This document shows, piece after piece, positions 1 through 11,414 of a DNA stretch of 64,000 nucleotides. The notes beneath the pieces are model-generated. The model saw only the letters and a list, made by a program, of their open reading frames with translations. It was not told where the DNA came from and searched no databases. The position numbers and the translations under genes are program-made. Position 1 is the stretch's first letter, and the number at the start of each line of letters is the position of its first letter. This DNA is from Stropharia rugosoannulata (lineage: Eukaryota > Basidiomycota > Agaricomycetes > Agaricales > Strophariaceae), in NCBI GenBank assembly GCA_028532985.1, contig JANCIK010000001.1:186001-250000 (forward strand), given 5' to 3'.

Positions 1-117
1 TATTAATTGTAGTACTTCGTGGATAGTTCTAGTAGTTTAGATTTTATGTATAAATACAAGTCCAACGAGGGCTATATAATATAATTCATTATTATCTACA
101 ACACACTGCGCACAACA
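1..117 (+). repeat. 5' LTR of copia element (partial)
   Basis: Identical to 4519-4635. It contains a TATATAATATAA stretch at about 73-84 that could serve as the TATA box, and it ends in CACAACA. Confidence 0.95.
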
Positions 118-129
118 GGTTATGAGCCC
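118..129 (+). promoter_or_regulatory. Primer binding site, initiator-tRNA anticodon type
   Basis: GGTTATGAGCCC directly follows the LTR. It is the complement of GGGCTCATAACC, the conserved anticodon stem-loop of eukaryotic initiator tRNA-Met (anticodon CAU). Priming from a cleaved half-tRNA of this kind is known for Drosophila copia and yeast Ty5. The match is read from the sequence; its use as primer is inferred. Confidence 0.8.
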
Positions 130-219
130 TGGCCATAACTAAACTACAGCTCGACATACTACTAGTATCTACCCATATCCTCACCGCTTACTTGATATAG
201 AATAGATCAAGCCGAAACG

Positions 220-3200
220 ATGCCGGAAGAATACTCCACTGGATACCGGATCGAACTTCTGAAGGCCACAAATTGGATGCCATGGAAGCGACGAATGCTC
301 GCAATACTTCGTGACCTCGGACTGGACAAGTACATCACGGATGACGCAACCTTGCCAGGATCAGCAGACCCGCAGAAGCCAACTGCAGAAGAATTAAAGG
401 CACGGGAGGAATGGAGAGCCGGTGACGCAAAGGCGCGCACACGGATTGAGCTATCTATAGGTGATAGCGAAATGATACACATCAGTGGCGCCGAGACGGC
501 AAGCCAGATGTGGAAGCAACTTACCACGGTTAAAGAATCCAAGGGAAGACTTGGAATTCTGGCCACACGACGTGCACTATACCGGGCAATGGCTGAAGAA
601 GGATTTGATATGGCAGAACACATATCTCAACTACGGCAACTTCAGGAGGAATTACATATCATGGGCAATGTAGTACCAGATGAAGATTTTATTATGGTAC
701 TAATTACATCTCTACCGGAATCATGGGACAATTATACCTCATCATACCTCGGTGCAAGCGGAAACAAGCCCAATTTATCCTCACATGAACTCGTGGCTAT
801 TTTATTAGAAGAAGATCGACGCCGTAAAGGCCGTACAGGCGAAACAACAAGCACATCCTTACAATCAAAGCATGCCACATTCCGTGGGAACAAAACATCG
901 GACAGCACAATTGAATGCTACAACTGCCACAAGCGTGGACACACTAAGCAAGAGTGTTGGGCCAAAGGAGGAGGCCGAGAAGGACAAGGCCCTAAAGGAC
1001 AGCGAGGACCTAACAGGAAGAACCGGAGTAACCAAGTACAAGAATCTATAAATAATAACCTCAATGAAACGTCATATATGGCAACTGGATTACACACAGA
1101 CATCTCAAAGTATGACTGGATTCTCGACTCTGGAACCACCTCGCACATCTGCACAGCTCGTGATGCATTTACAGAGTATCACACACTCAAGAACTCGACT
1201 ATCCAAGGCATAGGACCTAACCCAGCTGCTGCACACGGTCGAGGAACAGTTATTGTCAATTTCTCTGTCAACGGAAGGATATTACGTCATAATTTACGTG
1301 ACGTACTACATGTCCCTGATGCACCCAATTGTCTATTATCTATTAGCCGCCTTGACGAAGCTGATGGATATGTAGAATTTAAAAAGGGACAATGTATACT
1401 CAAAGACAGAAATGACAAAGTTATTGGAGTTGGAAAGAAATTCAACAGGCTTTACAAGCTCAATGCACGAGCACAATTGCTGGGACAAGAAAGAACAAAT
1501 TACGCAGCATCGAAAAATGTCACTTGGGATGAGTGGCACCGACGTTATGGACATCTGTCAATGTCAGCACTTCAACGACTAAATCGGGAACACATGGTTG
1601 ATGGCATGGGAATTGATGAATCCTCTATACCGTCACAATTATGTGAAGCATGCATACAGGCAAAACAAGCTCACCGTCCATTCCCACAAGAAGCACAGCA
1701 TCGCTCACTTACTCCTGGTGAACAAATTATGTCAGATGTCTGGGGACCAGCAAAAGTCATATCAATCGGAGGATGGAAATATTATATTTCATTCACAGAT
1801 GATTGTACACGACAAGTACATGTATTATTCCTACGGCAAAAGTCTGAGGCATTCACACGTATCAAGGCACATGTGGCTATAGTTAAACGGCAATTTGGAA
1901 GGCCCCCACGGTGGATGCGCTTTGACAACGGGACAGAATTAATTAATCAACAGCTAAAGGATTTTGCTGCAGAAGAAGGAATCATTATTGAATCATCCGC
2001 ACCTTATTCCCCATCACAAAACGGCGTGGCAGAACGATTCAATAGGACTTTAATAGAGATGGCAAGAGCAATGTTAATCGGAAGGAACTTGCCTGCTTTT
2101 CTCTGGGATGAAGCAGTTGCACATGCAGCGTATTTACGCAACAGAGCGCCAACACGAGCACTGGAAGGAAGGACACCACACGAAGCATGGCACAATGCAA
2201 AGCCAAATGTGTCACACCTACGAGAATTTGGGTGCGACGTCTGGATACTTGATGAATCCAAAAATAGGTCCAAGCTGGACCCGAAGTCAAAGAAGATGAT
2301 TTTTGTTGGATTCATAGATGGCTCTAAGTCTGTGCGTTATTATGACGCAGCCCGGAGATCAATTAAAGTATCCAGAAACTATGTATTCAACCCAAATAAC
2401 GAACCTCAACAGCTGGAAATTACAGAACTTCCGAATTTGCGGTCTGAGGGGGAGTACACAAATGATTCAGACACACAAACTCCGAAAAACTCGTACACAC
2501 CACTTCCAGTCGATATAATTACTCCAGAATTACATGTTACAGCCCCCAAACCGCCCCAAGTACTGGCAAAACATACAGACATGCCAGAAGAACGACAACT
2601 TCGCCCCAGAACAGAACCTGTGGATTACAAGCTGATAAATAATCCTCAAGCAAGAAAACCAAGTTTGCGCTATACACCATCACCTTCTGCATCCCCTGGA
2701 CAACCAGACGTTACAAGACCAACTGAATCGTCAAAGGCAAAGTCCCAAACACCTGATCGCGCACATATGGCCATGGAAAATATTTGGGAACATTTCTTCA
2801 ATGACACCACCTTTATATCTTCCCAAAACGAGAGTGATGTACCTCATAATTATGACGAAGCAATTTCTGGGCCAGAATGCGACCAATGGAAGTGTGCAAT
2901 GGATGAAGAGATGAATACCCTTCGCAAAATGGGCACATGGGAAATGGGGGAGCTACCAAGCGATAGAAAAACTGTTGGATGTCGTTGGGTCTATGCAAAG
3001 AAGAGAAATGAGCACGGAGACATTATTAAATTTAAAGCTCGACTTGTAGCTCAAGGTTTCTCACAAAAACCCGGCACAGACTACTCCAACGATGGAACAT
3101 TCGCTCCAGTAATGCGCTTTGAGACATTACGCACTGTTCTTGCATTTGCAGCAATAAACAACTGGAAACTACGCCAGTTTGATGTCAAAGGAGCATACTT

Positions 3201-4428
3201 ACACGGAAAATTGAAGGAAACAATTTATATGCTTCAACCCCCTGGATATAACGACGGAACAAGTTATGTGTGCGTACTTAAACGCTCACTGTATGGTCTC
3301 AAACAAGCTGGGAACGTTTGGAACCATGAATTAAACCGTGCACTTCAAGAACTTAATTTTAAACAACTCAGATCGGATTACTGCTGTTATCTTCGGCAGA
3401 ACGGACAAGACTTTACTATTTTATTAGTCTGGTTCGACGACTTCATTTCAGTATCAACAGCCAACTCATTGAACGATCAAATAGAGAAAGAACTTGGTAA
3501 TTATTTTGACACCAAGTCCCTAGGGCAACCTTCGATAATTCTAGGCATTAAACTACACCAAGAAAACGGCAAAATTACTCTGTCACAAAGTCACTATATT
3601 GACAGCCTTCTGAAACGATTTAAACTGGAAGATGCGAACCCCGTAGCAACTCCAATCGATCCAAATATAAAACTGGACCAGTTTATCAAAGGGGACGATA
3701 CTCCAGAAGAGGAGGAGTCAGATACTCGCCTATCTGCCGGATATGCAACAATGATTGGATGTCTTATGTATCTGGCCATAGGAACTCGTCCTGATATTTC
3801 CTATGCGGTCAATAAACTTGCACAATACACCTCACGGCCACACAGCATTCATTGGACCGCCGTCAAACGAATATTTCGATATTTGAAAGGCACGAAAACT
3901 CACACACTCACATATGGTGGACATAACAATGTCAACAATACCAGGCTGAATATATATTGTGATGCCGACTGGGTAAATGATATTGACAGGAAATCTGTTA
4001 GTGGATATGTTCTCACACTTGCCGGAGGCACCGTTGCATGGAGCTCAAAGAAACAGGCCTCAGTCTCACTCTCAACAGCCGAAGCCGAATACATTGCTGC
4101 CACACATGCAGCAAAACAAGTCATGTGGCACAGATCCTTGCTCACGGAATTAAACTTCAAGTTTTCGCTAACTTCAACCATATTCTGTGATAACCAAGCT
4201 GCTGTGTCAATTGCACATCACCCAGAATTTAATGCCCGCACAAAACACATTGATTTAGCATACCATTTCCTACGGGACCTCGTCGAGAACAACACACTTA
4301 ATCTTGTCTATATACGGACTGATGAGAACTTGGCCGACTTATTCACTAAAGGCTTACCTCGAGGATCTCACCAAAACTTCACACATGAAATTGGAGTAAT
4401 GTCCGAGCAAGGGGGAGTGTTGGAATAA
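220..4428 (+). CDS. Copia Gag-Pol polyprotein, intact
   Basis: A single 1402-residue frame encodes all proteins needed for copia retrotransposition. Gag carries a CCHC zinc knuckle (C233, C236, H241, C246). The aspartic protease motif DSG is at 303-305. Integrase has an HHCC finger near 450-490 and catalytic D506, D569 and E605, with the DD35E spacing. Reverse transcriptase shows FDVKGAYLHG with D988 and the catalytic pair at 1073-1074, read WFDD where YVDD or WVDD is usual. RNase H begins at CDADW (about 1247) and has the SLSTAEAEY motif. The start is the first ATG, 91 bases after the primer site. The stop lies 11 bases inside the 3' LTR. I see no frameshift or premature stop, so it may be active. 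Confidence 0.97.
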   Translation: MPEEYSTGYRIELLKATNWMPWKRRMLAILRDLGLDKYITDDATLPGSADPQKPTAEELKAREEWRAGDAKARTRIELSIGDSEMIHISGAETASQMWKQLTTVKESKGRLGILATRRALYRAMAEEGFDMAEHISQLRQLQEELHIMGNVVPDEDFIMVLITSLPESWDNYTSSYLGASGNKPNLSSHELVAILLEEDRRRKGRTGETTSTSLQSKHATFRGNKTSDSTIECYNCHKRGHTKQECWAKGGGREGQGPKGQRGPNRKNRSNQVQESINNNLNETSYMATGLHTDISKYDWILDSGTTSHICTARDAFTEYHTLKNSTIQGIGPNPAAAHGRGTVIVNFSVNGRILRHNLRDVLHVPDAPNCLLSISRLDEADGYVEFKKGQCILKDRNDKVIGVGKKFNRLYKLNARAQLLGQERTNYAASKNVTWDEWHRRYGHLSMSALQRLNREHMVDGMGIDESSIPSQLCEACIQAKQAHRPFPQEAQHRSLTPGEQIMSDVWGPAKVISIGGWKYYISFTDDCTRQVHVLFLRQKSEAFTRIKAHVAIVKRQFGRPPRWMRFDNGTELINQQLKDFAAEEGIIIESSAPYSPSQNGVAERFNRTLIEMARAMLIGRNLPAFLWDEAVAHAAYLRNRAPTRALEGRTPHEAWHNAKPNVSHLREFGCDVWILDESKNRSKLDPKSKKMIFVGFIDGSKSVRYYDAARRSIKVSRNYVFNPNNEPQQLEITELPNLRSEGEYTNDSDTQTPKNSYTPLPVDIITPELHVTAPKPPQVLAKHTDMPEERQLRPRTEPVDYKLINNPQARKPSLRYTPSPSASPGQPDVTRPTESSKAKSQTPDRAHMAMENIWEHFFNDTTFISSQNESDVPHNYDEAISGPECDQWKCAMDEEMNTLRKMGTWEMGELPSDRKTVGCRWVYAKKRNEHGDIIKFKARLVAQGFSQKPGTDYSNDGTFAPVMRFETLRTVLAFAAINNWKLRQFDVKGAYLHGKLKETIYMLQPPGYNDGTSYVCVLKRSLYGLKQAGNVWNHELNRALQELNFKQLRSDYCCYLRQNGQDFTILLVWFDDFISVSTANSLNDQIEKELGNYFDTKSLGQPSIILGIKLHQENGKITLSQSHYIDSLLKRFKLEDANPVATPIDPNIKLDQFIKGDDTPEEEESDTRLSAGYATMIGCLMYLAIGTRPDISYAVNKLAQYTSRPHSIHWTAVKRIFRYLKGTKTHTLTYGGHNNVNNTRLNIYCDADWVNDIDRKSVSGYVLTLAGGTVAWSSKKQASVSLSTAEAEYIAATHAAKQVMWHRSLLTELNFKFSLTSTIFCDNQAAVSIAHHPEFNARTKHIDLAYHFLRDLVENNTLNLVYIRTDENLADLFTKGLPRGSHQNFTHEIGVMSEQGGVLE

Positions 4429-4635
4429 TGCTCGCACATTCGAGCACTAATATTCCCGCCACATCTCGAATGTACTAGATGGGCGCTTAATCTATGACCC
4501 GTGGGAATGACTCACATATATTAATTGTAGTACTTCGTGGATAGTTCTAGTAGTTTAGATTTTATGTATAAATACAAGTCCAACGAGGGCTATATAATAT
4601 AATTCATTATTATCTACAACACACTGCGCACAACA
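4418..4635 (+). repeat. 3' LTR of copia element, 218 bp
   Basis: Starts TGTTGGAATAATG and ends CACAACA (TG...CA). It is preceded by a purine tract, GGGGGAG, at 4411-4417, the expected polypurine tract for plus-strand priming. Confidence 0.95.
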
Positions 4636-5850
4636 GAGGAGGGTAGTGGCAGCTCCGGAATACGTAGCCGGTATTGCTTACGCTCGGGCAGCTCCGAGGG
4701 ATCGTACGATGGCACGGAAGTCAGAAGAACGCGAGGACGGGCAGCGTGGGCATGACGAGAATGAAGTTTAGTTCACGGCGTCCCGGACGCAAATATAACG
4801 ACGCGGTACAGGGCGGGGACTCGGCGAGCGGTGAGTTGTGTGAGAACTTAGCGCGGATGAGGGTGGGGTGGTCAGAAGAGGCAGGGATACAGGGCCGGGA
4901 CCGAGCGGTACAATGCGAGAGGACGGAGGGAGGCAGCCAACTCTATGCCGCGGCGCGGGCCTGAGGCCTCATCCCTTTCCGGCAGTTTGCGGCACCAGCA
5001 CCAATGATTCACGAAACCTCAAAGTTCGGGCTTCCTCCGGAACGGGCGGAGTGTGTTCGTGGACTATCCAAAAAAGCCCAGAAAGTGCAACAATATAAAT
5101 GGCATGGGTTACTTGGTCGGTCACATAATACCAGAACTGCACGGCACTGGCACTGCCGGTAGCAGTGGGCAGTGATACGGGCAGCACCGTGACGTTGGGA
5201 AATTTTACTTCCCTCTCATTTTATGTTTCTCCGCCCACCCCACACACGGGCTGCGCTGGCACTGCCCAACATCCTTTTCACAAAGTCACCGGATGCAAAC
5301 TTGCTGTCTGCACCAGAGAGACGAGACCTGGATAGTCAAAGGCTCAGACTGTACGCTGACAGTTGCTGATCTATTATGAATCCGTGGAGAAATCAATCAA
5401 TCCACTTTGAACTTGCGTTGACCGACCTTTTGCATCAAATAAACAGTGATGCATGATGTGGAGATAACAATAAACTCTCTTATCTAGATTATAGACTTAC
5501 AATGTTCAAATGCTAAACAAAGTTTATATTCCGTAAATTGAGATGAACCATATCGATATGTATTCGGTATTTCTGTGTATAACGGGGTTGAAAAGACTAC
5601 TTAAGCATATGATTCGAGGATTTTGCGGCATGGACTTCTAAACTACCGTGGGGGTCCAGATGATGTACACTTGACATCAGATCGGACACTGATCAGTGTA
5701 GATCATGCCGTATGTTTAGCTGTAATATTAACAGATATCAACAGCGTAGCTCGGTCATCGATTGATGAGATGGGTCTCAAATCTATAAAGGAAGGGTTTA
5801 ATACACACTCATTTGACTTCTTTCTCTTCCCCCGTATACATCCCTTTCTT
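4636..5850. other. No supported gene
   Basis: 4636-5300 is GC-richer with short open frames that show no recognisable domain and no paired splice sites. 5300-5850 is AT-rich and has no convincing frame. I see nothing I can name. Confidence 0.5.
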
Positions 5851-5853
5851 TAA

Positions 5854-6648
5854 ATGACCATCACCGTTATTGTAGATGACGCGGACCCGCAGATACAGTA
5901 CTCAGGAGTCTGGAGTCTCGCTGATCCATCCGCACTTGGGTCAGAGTATATTGGCATCAACAAAAGCATAGGAGATACATTACACAATGCTTCAATCTCT
6001 CCCACATCCGAGAACTTGTTATCGCCTATCCTGTCATTCACGTATAGTTTCAATGGTAACTTGTTGTAGCTGTTTTTATGTTATGAAGTTTTTTAACTGT
6101 TATTTAAAGGAACAGAGATAAATATGTATGCGGTGATGTCTACAGTTATGGCGGAAACAGTCACCGAGCTTATGAATTGGTTATGCATTATTGATGGGAT
6201 TGGAGCTACACCAATTGCTTTACAGAAGGTTGGCGAAGCAAATACCTACCAGATATGCGCAGCGAGTGGTTTAACTGAAACCGCTGAGCATATGTTACAG
6301 TTCACAATGTCGGTCGACTTTCAAGCCTCAGGCTCTAACATCAACCAAACAACTACTACAATGCTATTTGATTACTTGGAATACACACCGCTAAGCTCTT
6401 CCATGAACCGGATGTTCGACTACGTCTCGGTCAGCTATGATGACCCTGGAATAACTTACAACGGTGAATGGGCATTAGTTGGAGGGTTTAACCAAGCAAC
6501 TGGCTTTTTTTCAACGTCCCCCGGATGTTCGGCTGAGTACAATTTTACTGGTGCGTCACGTTCGCTAACCAGCTTGCTTTCTCTTGATTATCACTATGCG
6601 TCTCTGCACCTAATGCGACCACTTCTGTGCACATACTTAGCTAACTAG
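5854..6648 (+). CDS. Tandem-repeat-domain protein, C-terminus uncertain
   Basis: Two exons: 5854-6055 and 6110 onward, joined by a 54-nt GT-AG intron (6056-6109), reading through as SFNG-TEIN. The protein carries two copies of one unit. The first has VDDADPQIQYSGVWSL then SFTYSFNGTEINMYA; the second has SYDDPGITYNGEWAL then AEYNFTG. This layout resembles a widespread agaricomycete family of beta-sandwich-like extracellular proteins, usually followed by a membrane segment. There is no signal peptide at this start, which is common for the family's first exon. The second unit loses its pattern after NFTG (about 6555), where a GTGCGT donor may begin an intron I could not close. The gene may be truncated there. 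Function unknown. Confidence 0.6.
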
Positions 6649-7798
6649 CACAGAACATGTGTGCAAGAAGTCTTCTTATTAGCACGTTCTAATGTGCACA
6701 AGCCCTGCTAACAGAGTCCACCACCCCCTGGTGCAACAGTGCTTCTCGGAAGGACCGGCTTGTTGCCAGCTGCTGCCACACCCTGCGGCACGTCACAGCA
6801 TGGATGGAACATTTTTCGCGATTGGTTTGCCGCACTTGAGCGGCACTGCAATCACTGCTTAGTTGCTCGCAAGTATTGGGACAGGCTCTCGGATAACACA
6901 AAATTTGAAAGTAATGATATTACATTCAAATATTGTCTCAGTCGAGGCGTGATGATGCCTTGCGCTCAGGCTTCAGTGGCTCAAGCGTAGTTAGGCGTGC
7001 ATGTACATATGTCAAATGTATGTATGTAGAGTATTTGAGATGCATATAAAATCATTTCAAGTTTCCCTGTACTTGTGTGCCGTGTATATGTGCGCCAACC
7101 ACCCAAGATATCTAATATAAGTATTTTTGTATAGGACCAATACAATTTCAACAAAAAATCTTCATTATTTTTGACGCCTGCTGTAGAGTTTGACATAACT
7201 TTCACACGAGCGATTTTCCGCTAGAACTTAGGGGTCGGGTGAATGTGCCAACCTACGCTCTGTTGAAGTGTAAAATATGGCTACTTAAAAACCAACTAGA
7301 TATTCTCTTATTATAAGATATGCAATAATCAATAATGGTCGATGATCGCGCCCTATTAAATGAGGGCATCGAGGTAATAAGTCTGCATTCTCACGCCTCG
7401 GACCTAGCCGACACCGCGGAGTTGTCCACATACAACCCAATGAGGTCGCACACGGGTCGCACACATTTACATCGCATACGAGGTTGCATTATACGGGTAG
7501 TGTTTCCACTAAATATACCTGATCTGGGCCGCATATGAATTGGAAACACGTAGGTTGCATAAGGTTTTCATACATTGCTGGCACCATATACCTCTGGACT
7601 AGATACAAGTCGCCTATACACGTACAGTGACTTACATTGACAACTAGAAATGGAAGAAAAGGTCTGTTACTACTAGATCACAACAATATATACGTGCAGC
7701 ATAAATAAGATCCCGTGCATGAACACACAATGAACACATCAACAATATTTTGTGAGACATCTGCAAAACCATTCACAGGAGAACTCGATAGAATCCAG
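6649..7798. other. No supported gene
   Basis: Only short frames without domains. It could hold lost 3' exons of the preceding gene, but I found no junction that works. Confidence 0.45.
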
Positions 7799-7800
7799 TA

Positions 7801-8714
7801 TGGCGGTCCGTTTGCACTGTTATTCCGACATCGATTCATTGAGTTTTTTTGTGGTTTTGTATTGTATGAAACCTATTTTGAAATGTCCGCAACTTAAAAA
7901 AGTGCGCGCAGTCTTTAACTTAACATGCGCGCAACTGAAAAAAGTGTGCGCACATATACATTTACCATGTGCGCACAAAGAAATATGCAGCGCACCTATG
8001 AGTTTCATGTGCGCACGTTTAAAAATTCGTCCGCAACTTATTAGTGCTGCGCGAACAATTAAATCCGGCTGTAGAATGTATGACTAGGGCAAAATCTAAG
8101 CGCACATCAATTATCGGCCCGGATTTTGGCAGCTCGGCTGCTACGCTCGCCGAGTCCGGCATGGCCATAACAGCCTGCTGTCTAGCATCAAACTTCCAGC
8201 TTTGCTTGCCCATGGCTACTCCCCGGTAGTAGCATAGTTTGGTGTAAGCAAATTCTAATTTCACTGATCCATGATCTCAGGTGAGGAGACTTGAGATATG
8301 TCCTGACTCCTGCACCGTCAATACCCTTCTTGCAACTGCTCGGAGTTAGCTCGGAGAGCCTGTGAACAGTATCACAGACCAATCACAACCCGGAAATATC
8401 AAATCTTAGGTAAGTCGGCATGCCCTACAGCCGAGATGCCATTATCCTGGCCGAAAATATAGGTGCGCTATTTGTAACTTTTGAAGCATTTTTTCACATG
8501 TGCCCACATTGAAATCATAGTTGCGCTGCTCTTTTATATGTGCGCGCATGATAAATTCAAATGTGCGCACACTTTTTAAGTTGCGCACATGATAAGTTTA
8601 AGTGTGCATGCACTTTTTTAAGTTGCGGACATCTCAAAATAGTTTTCAAACAATGAAAAACCACAAAAAAACTCAATGAATCGATGTCGGAATAAAAGTG
8701 CAAACGGACCGCCA
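7801..8714. mobile_element. TA-flanked inverted-repeat element, non-autonomous, 914 bp
   Basis: The ends are inverted copies of about 100 bp: TGGCGGTCCGTTTGCAC at the left and its complement at the right (to 8714). Homology continues inward through the AACTTAAAAAAGTGC region. TA dinucleotides flank both sides (7799-7800, 8715-8716), as expected for a TA target duplication. Beneath the ends are many copies of a short GTGCGCA-type word in both orientations (7905-8060, 8460-8630). It encodes no transposase. It belongs with the element at 25537-26868 by shared end sequence and interior. Confidence 0.85.
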
Positions 8715-8716
8715 TA

Positions 8717-9339
8717 CATCATTGGTAATACTAGATAACGAGTTATGTATTGCAATACTACATTGGATACGGGGCAATGTGATACACCGTGATTATGTAA
8801 CAGTCCGCATCAAACCGGGGGTAAAATGGCTAGCATGCTCGGGTGTCAATTGTAGGTAACACCCGGTACTTTATCCGGGCATTACTGCCTGTTTATAACC
8901 CCGACATTTCGGCAAGTAAGTACTCAATGTATTTGGCAATCAAATACAGTGCTCAAAAATGTGACATATTTATTGATACCTTTTTGTCGGCCAAAAACAG
9001 GTGGGCACCAGCAGTGATAGTCACGGCTATGGGCTGCGACTATGGACCATGGCACGCGAGCTTGGATCGGTAGTCTAGCGCTTCGCTAAACCAGTCAGTG
9101 GAACCTAAGAAAAAAAAAAAGCTACGCAAATCTGACACCCCAATCTGACATGCGCCACCGCCTCCTTCGGTCCCATGCTGTCTCTTGGCAAGATCAAAGT
9201 GCACACGAATCTATATTTAGTTCAGCCACACACCGCCCTAGATCTATCTGTACATGCCAGGACATACCAAGAAAATATCACGAGACTCGTTTAGTAGCTG
9301 ATCACAATCGGCCAACTGTTGCTTGATGGAATCCGCCTT
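8717..9339. other. No supported gene; A-tract
   Basis: Nothing coding recognised. A run of A at about 9110-9121 follows a GC-richer stretch; this is too little to call a SINE. Confidence 0.45.
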
Positions 9340-9970
9340 GAAAATTCGACGAAGGCTGCCCATAGTGGATAGTTGTTTCACTATCGCCAGAATTGAATGT
9401 AAATTCCTGATAATTTGTCAGATCAAATATAAATGTGAAGTTAACAGTGGAAATACCGTCGTAAATCAGCGACATTCGAGTCCTGATAAATGTGCCCATC
9501 CCGAGTGTTCTCGTGAATAACAATTAAAATCTGTGTTGTTCTCAATGCAAGTTTCTTGCACGTCTCCTTGTTCGTACGTGCCGCCTGCGTAGTATCTTAG
9601 CCTCTGATCGGTTCAGCATAAGTGTACCACTCACATCCAAAGTATTGACAATCTCCAGAGCAATGCCAGCTGCGCCCTTGACCCACGGCACACCGATCAC
9701 CCCGTCCCCAACTGCCACCATCATCCGTAGCGAGGCCTTTGCATTGTTAATATCAAGCGTGCTACTTATCGCTTCACGGGATGGAGTAGCGATTGGCATT
9801 GATGTTGCGCGCAGAGGGGCCCCTAATACAAGACCCGACAGTACGAGAGAGCTGGATATGCGAGGTTTGTATAGGCCTTGGGCCGAGGCTTCGTTCAGGG
9901 TGACTTTCGTCTTGAGCGTCCCGTACGCACGGGTTGTGACTGAAGAAATCTTGTTGCGTAGGCTTGGCAT
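9340..9970 (-). pseudogene. MLKL-N-terminal-like helical domain gene (copy 1)
   Basis: Exon 1 is 9970-9635, starting at the ATG of MPSLRNK. A 50-nt GT-AG intron (9634-9585) follows, then exon 2 from 9584 reading AARTNKETCKKLALRTTQIL and ending near 9457. A further segment encodes IKQQLADCDQLLN at about 9330-9300 but is out of frame with the apparent splice. Core motifs are KPRISxSLVxSGLVLxAPLR, DINNAKASLRMMVAVGD and VPWVKGAAGIALEIVNTLD. In agaricomycetes the phrase VPWVKGAA...ALEI...ARTNKE...RI.LVI marks an MLKL-like N-terminal four-helix bundle, usually at the start of signalling or NLR-like proteins. No effector or repeat domain follows here, so this is a fragment or a truncated gene. Confidence 0.6.
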
Positions 9971-9999
9971 GGCTTGCACTTGGGGGAGATGGTGAGGGG

Positions 10000-11194
10000 G
10001 AAGACAGTCAACAAACAGGGCCTGCGGTGCAGAGCTCGGGTATCACTTGTGTGCTATAATTAGTCTGACCAGGTATATATATTAATGCACGGTATTTTAT
10101 ATCAACTTTGAAGACAAGCTGCAATTCTGTAACTCAAGTCGAACACGATTGCATGACTGAAATATGAATTATTAAACCGTGTAGCTCCATCCCGCTGTGT
10201 TTGCCAGACGGGGCAGCCGGGAAGCGAGGGAATGCATTACATATTGCATGATATTGCCCTTCCGAGGCCCTGCGTTTCTTGCCAACACCGTCTATGAAAC
10301 CGTCTATGAATCTTACAACCCTTCTCTGATCAGATACTTTTCTGTCCATCGCTCTTCTTTCCACTGGTTCTTTGATGCCGTCCCTCTTCTCTTCCCTCGC
10401 CGAGTTTTACCAAAGTTGCCTTGACTGCGCCTCGTCAATGTGTGCTGCCCGGGCCCCAGTCTGCCTTCTCACATGACATTTAAGGTCCCGCCGCCGCTAT
10501 CCCCTGCTCACCTCGCGCCCCTGTCGCCTTCCGTTCACTGCATGGTATGCCTTGTTCCAATTTATTCGTCACATACCCCTGTTGACCCGCCCAAAAGCTG
10601 TGTCGCTGTTCGCCCTCGTTTTGGCGTCTGTCTAACGCTTCGTAGGCACTTTTTCCACGTATCCCGGACACCTTCAGTCGTAGATGGGCTTGGTGTATCC
10701 GGCCTTCCGCACGCAGGCTCGTTGGGCAATGGGCAATTGGCCCTAGGCCCCGTCATTCTGGACCGGCACATATTTCTGTTATGCTCTGCAATTGGTACAC
10801 TATCTCTGAAATATCACACGCCCCTCTCACTCAGCCCGCTCCCAACTAATGTGTGCTTGCTCCCGCACACCCTCACTCGCTCCTGAATGCATGGCCTATT
10901 CCCCATCACTTCCCCCAGCCCTAGCAGTGTCCTATTCCGCCCTTTCGCGCCATATACATAGGTTTCCAATCACCTCACTTCTCTAGCTACCCCTCGGGTC
11001 CCTGGATTTGCTGTTGCTCTGCACCTCATCTGACCTCAGGCCTGGAACGGCACACGCTCGCCATCTCCCATCCAACTCCCCTCTCGTGTTGCGTTCAGCC
11101 ATAGAATACCCTGGCTCTATCTGAAAGCGCCCAATAGACTTTAGATCAATGATCGAGCACCCCGAACCGTCCCACCCTTCTCTCTCCTTGTCGG
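10000..11194. other. Pyrimidine-rich non-coding stretch (left part)
   Basis: From about 10260 the plus strand is strongly C+T-biased, with long open frames of serine, proline, leucine and cysteine but no domain or consistent splicing. It continues at 15598 on the other side of the gypsy insertion, so the original stretch was about 2 kb. Confidence 0.5.
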
Positions 11195-11199
11195 GTCAT

Positions 11200-11403
11200 T
11201 GTCAGGATGAAGATCCCGAATGAAGAGGCAAGGCGGGAATGGGAAAACGAGGTGTATTGGCGGGGACCGACAAGGTCAAAGGTGAGGAGTACATATGAGT
11301 GGCTACGCTATATGTACGATCTACGGTAGGGTAAACAAGTGTATACAGGCCTGAAAGGGCAGTCGATCAGCCGAACGGGGGTGAGGTCTGAGAGGTCATG
11401 ACA
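11200..11403 (-). repeat. 3' LTR of gypsy element
   Basis: On the minus strand it starts TGTCATGACC and ends CCTGACA. Immediately upstream on the minus strand is the purine tract GAGGAGGGGGTGA, the likely polypurine tract. Confidence 0.95.
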
Positions 11404-11414
11404 TCACCCCCTCC

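Larger units (their letters stand above)
1..4635 (+). mobile_element. Ty1/copia LTR retrotransposon, 5' end cut by window
   Basis: A single long Gag-Pol frame lies between two copies of one LTR. The visible 117 bases of the 5' LTR match the last 117 bases of the 3' LTR (4519-4635) with no difference that I can see. The 3' LTR is 218 bp, so about 101 bp of the 5' LTR lie outside the window. The domain order protease, integrase, reverse transcriptase, RNase H is that of Ty1/copia. Identical LTRs and an unbroken frame point to a recent insertion. The target duplication cannot be checked because the left flank is missing; the bases after the right LTR are GAGGA. Confidence 0.97.

Noticed and set aside
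9000..9121. tRNA-derived SINE ending in an A-tract
   Set aside because: There is an A-run, but no clear A-box and B-box and no target duplication that I could find.
10440..10886. 148-codon frame in the pyrimidine-rich stretch
   Set aside because: Composition-driven; no motif, no introns, and no similarity to neighbours.
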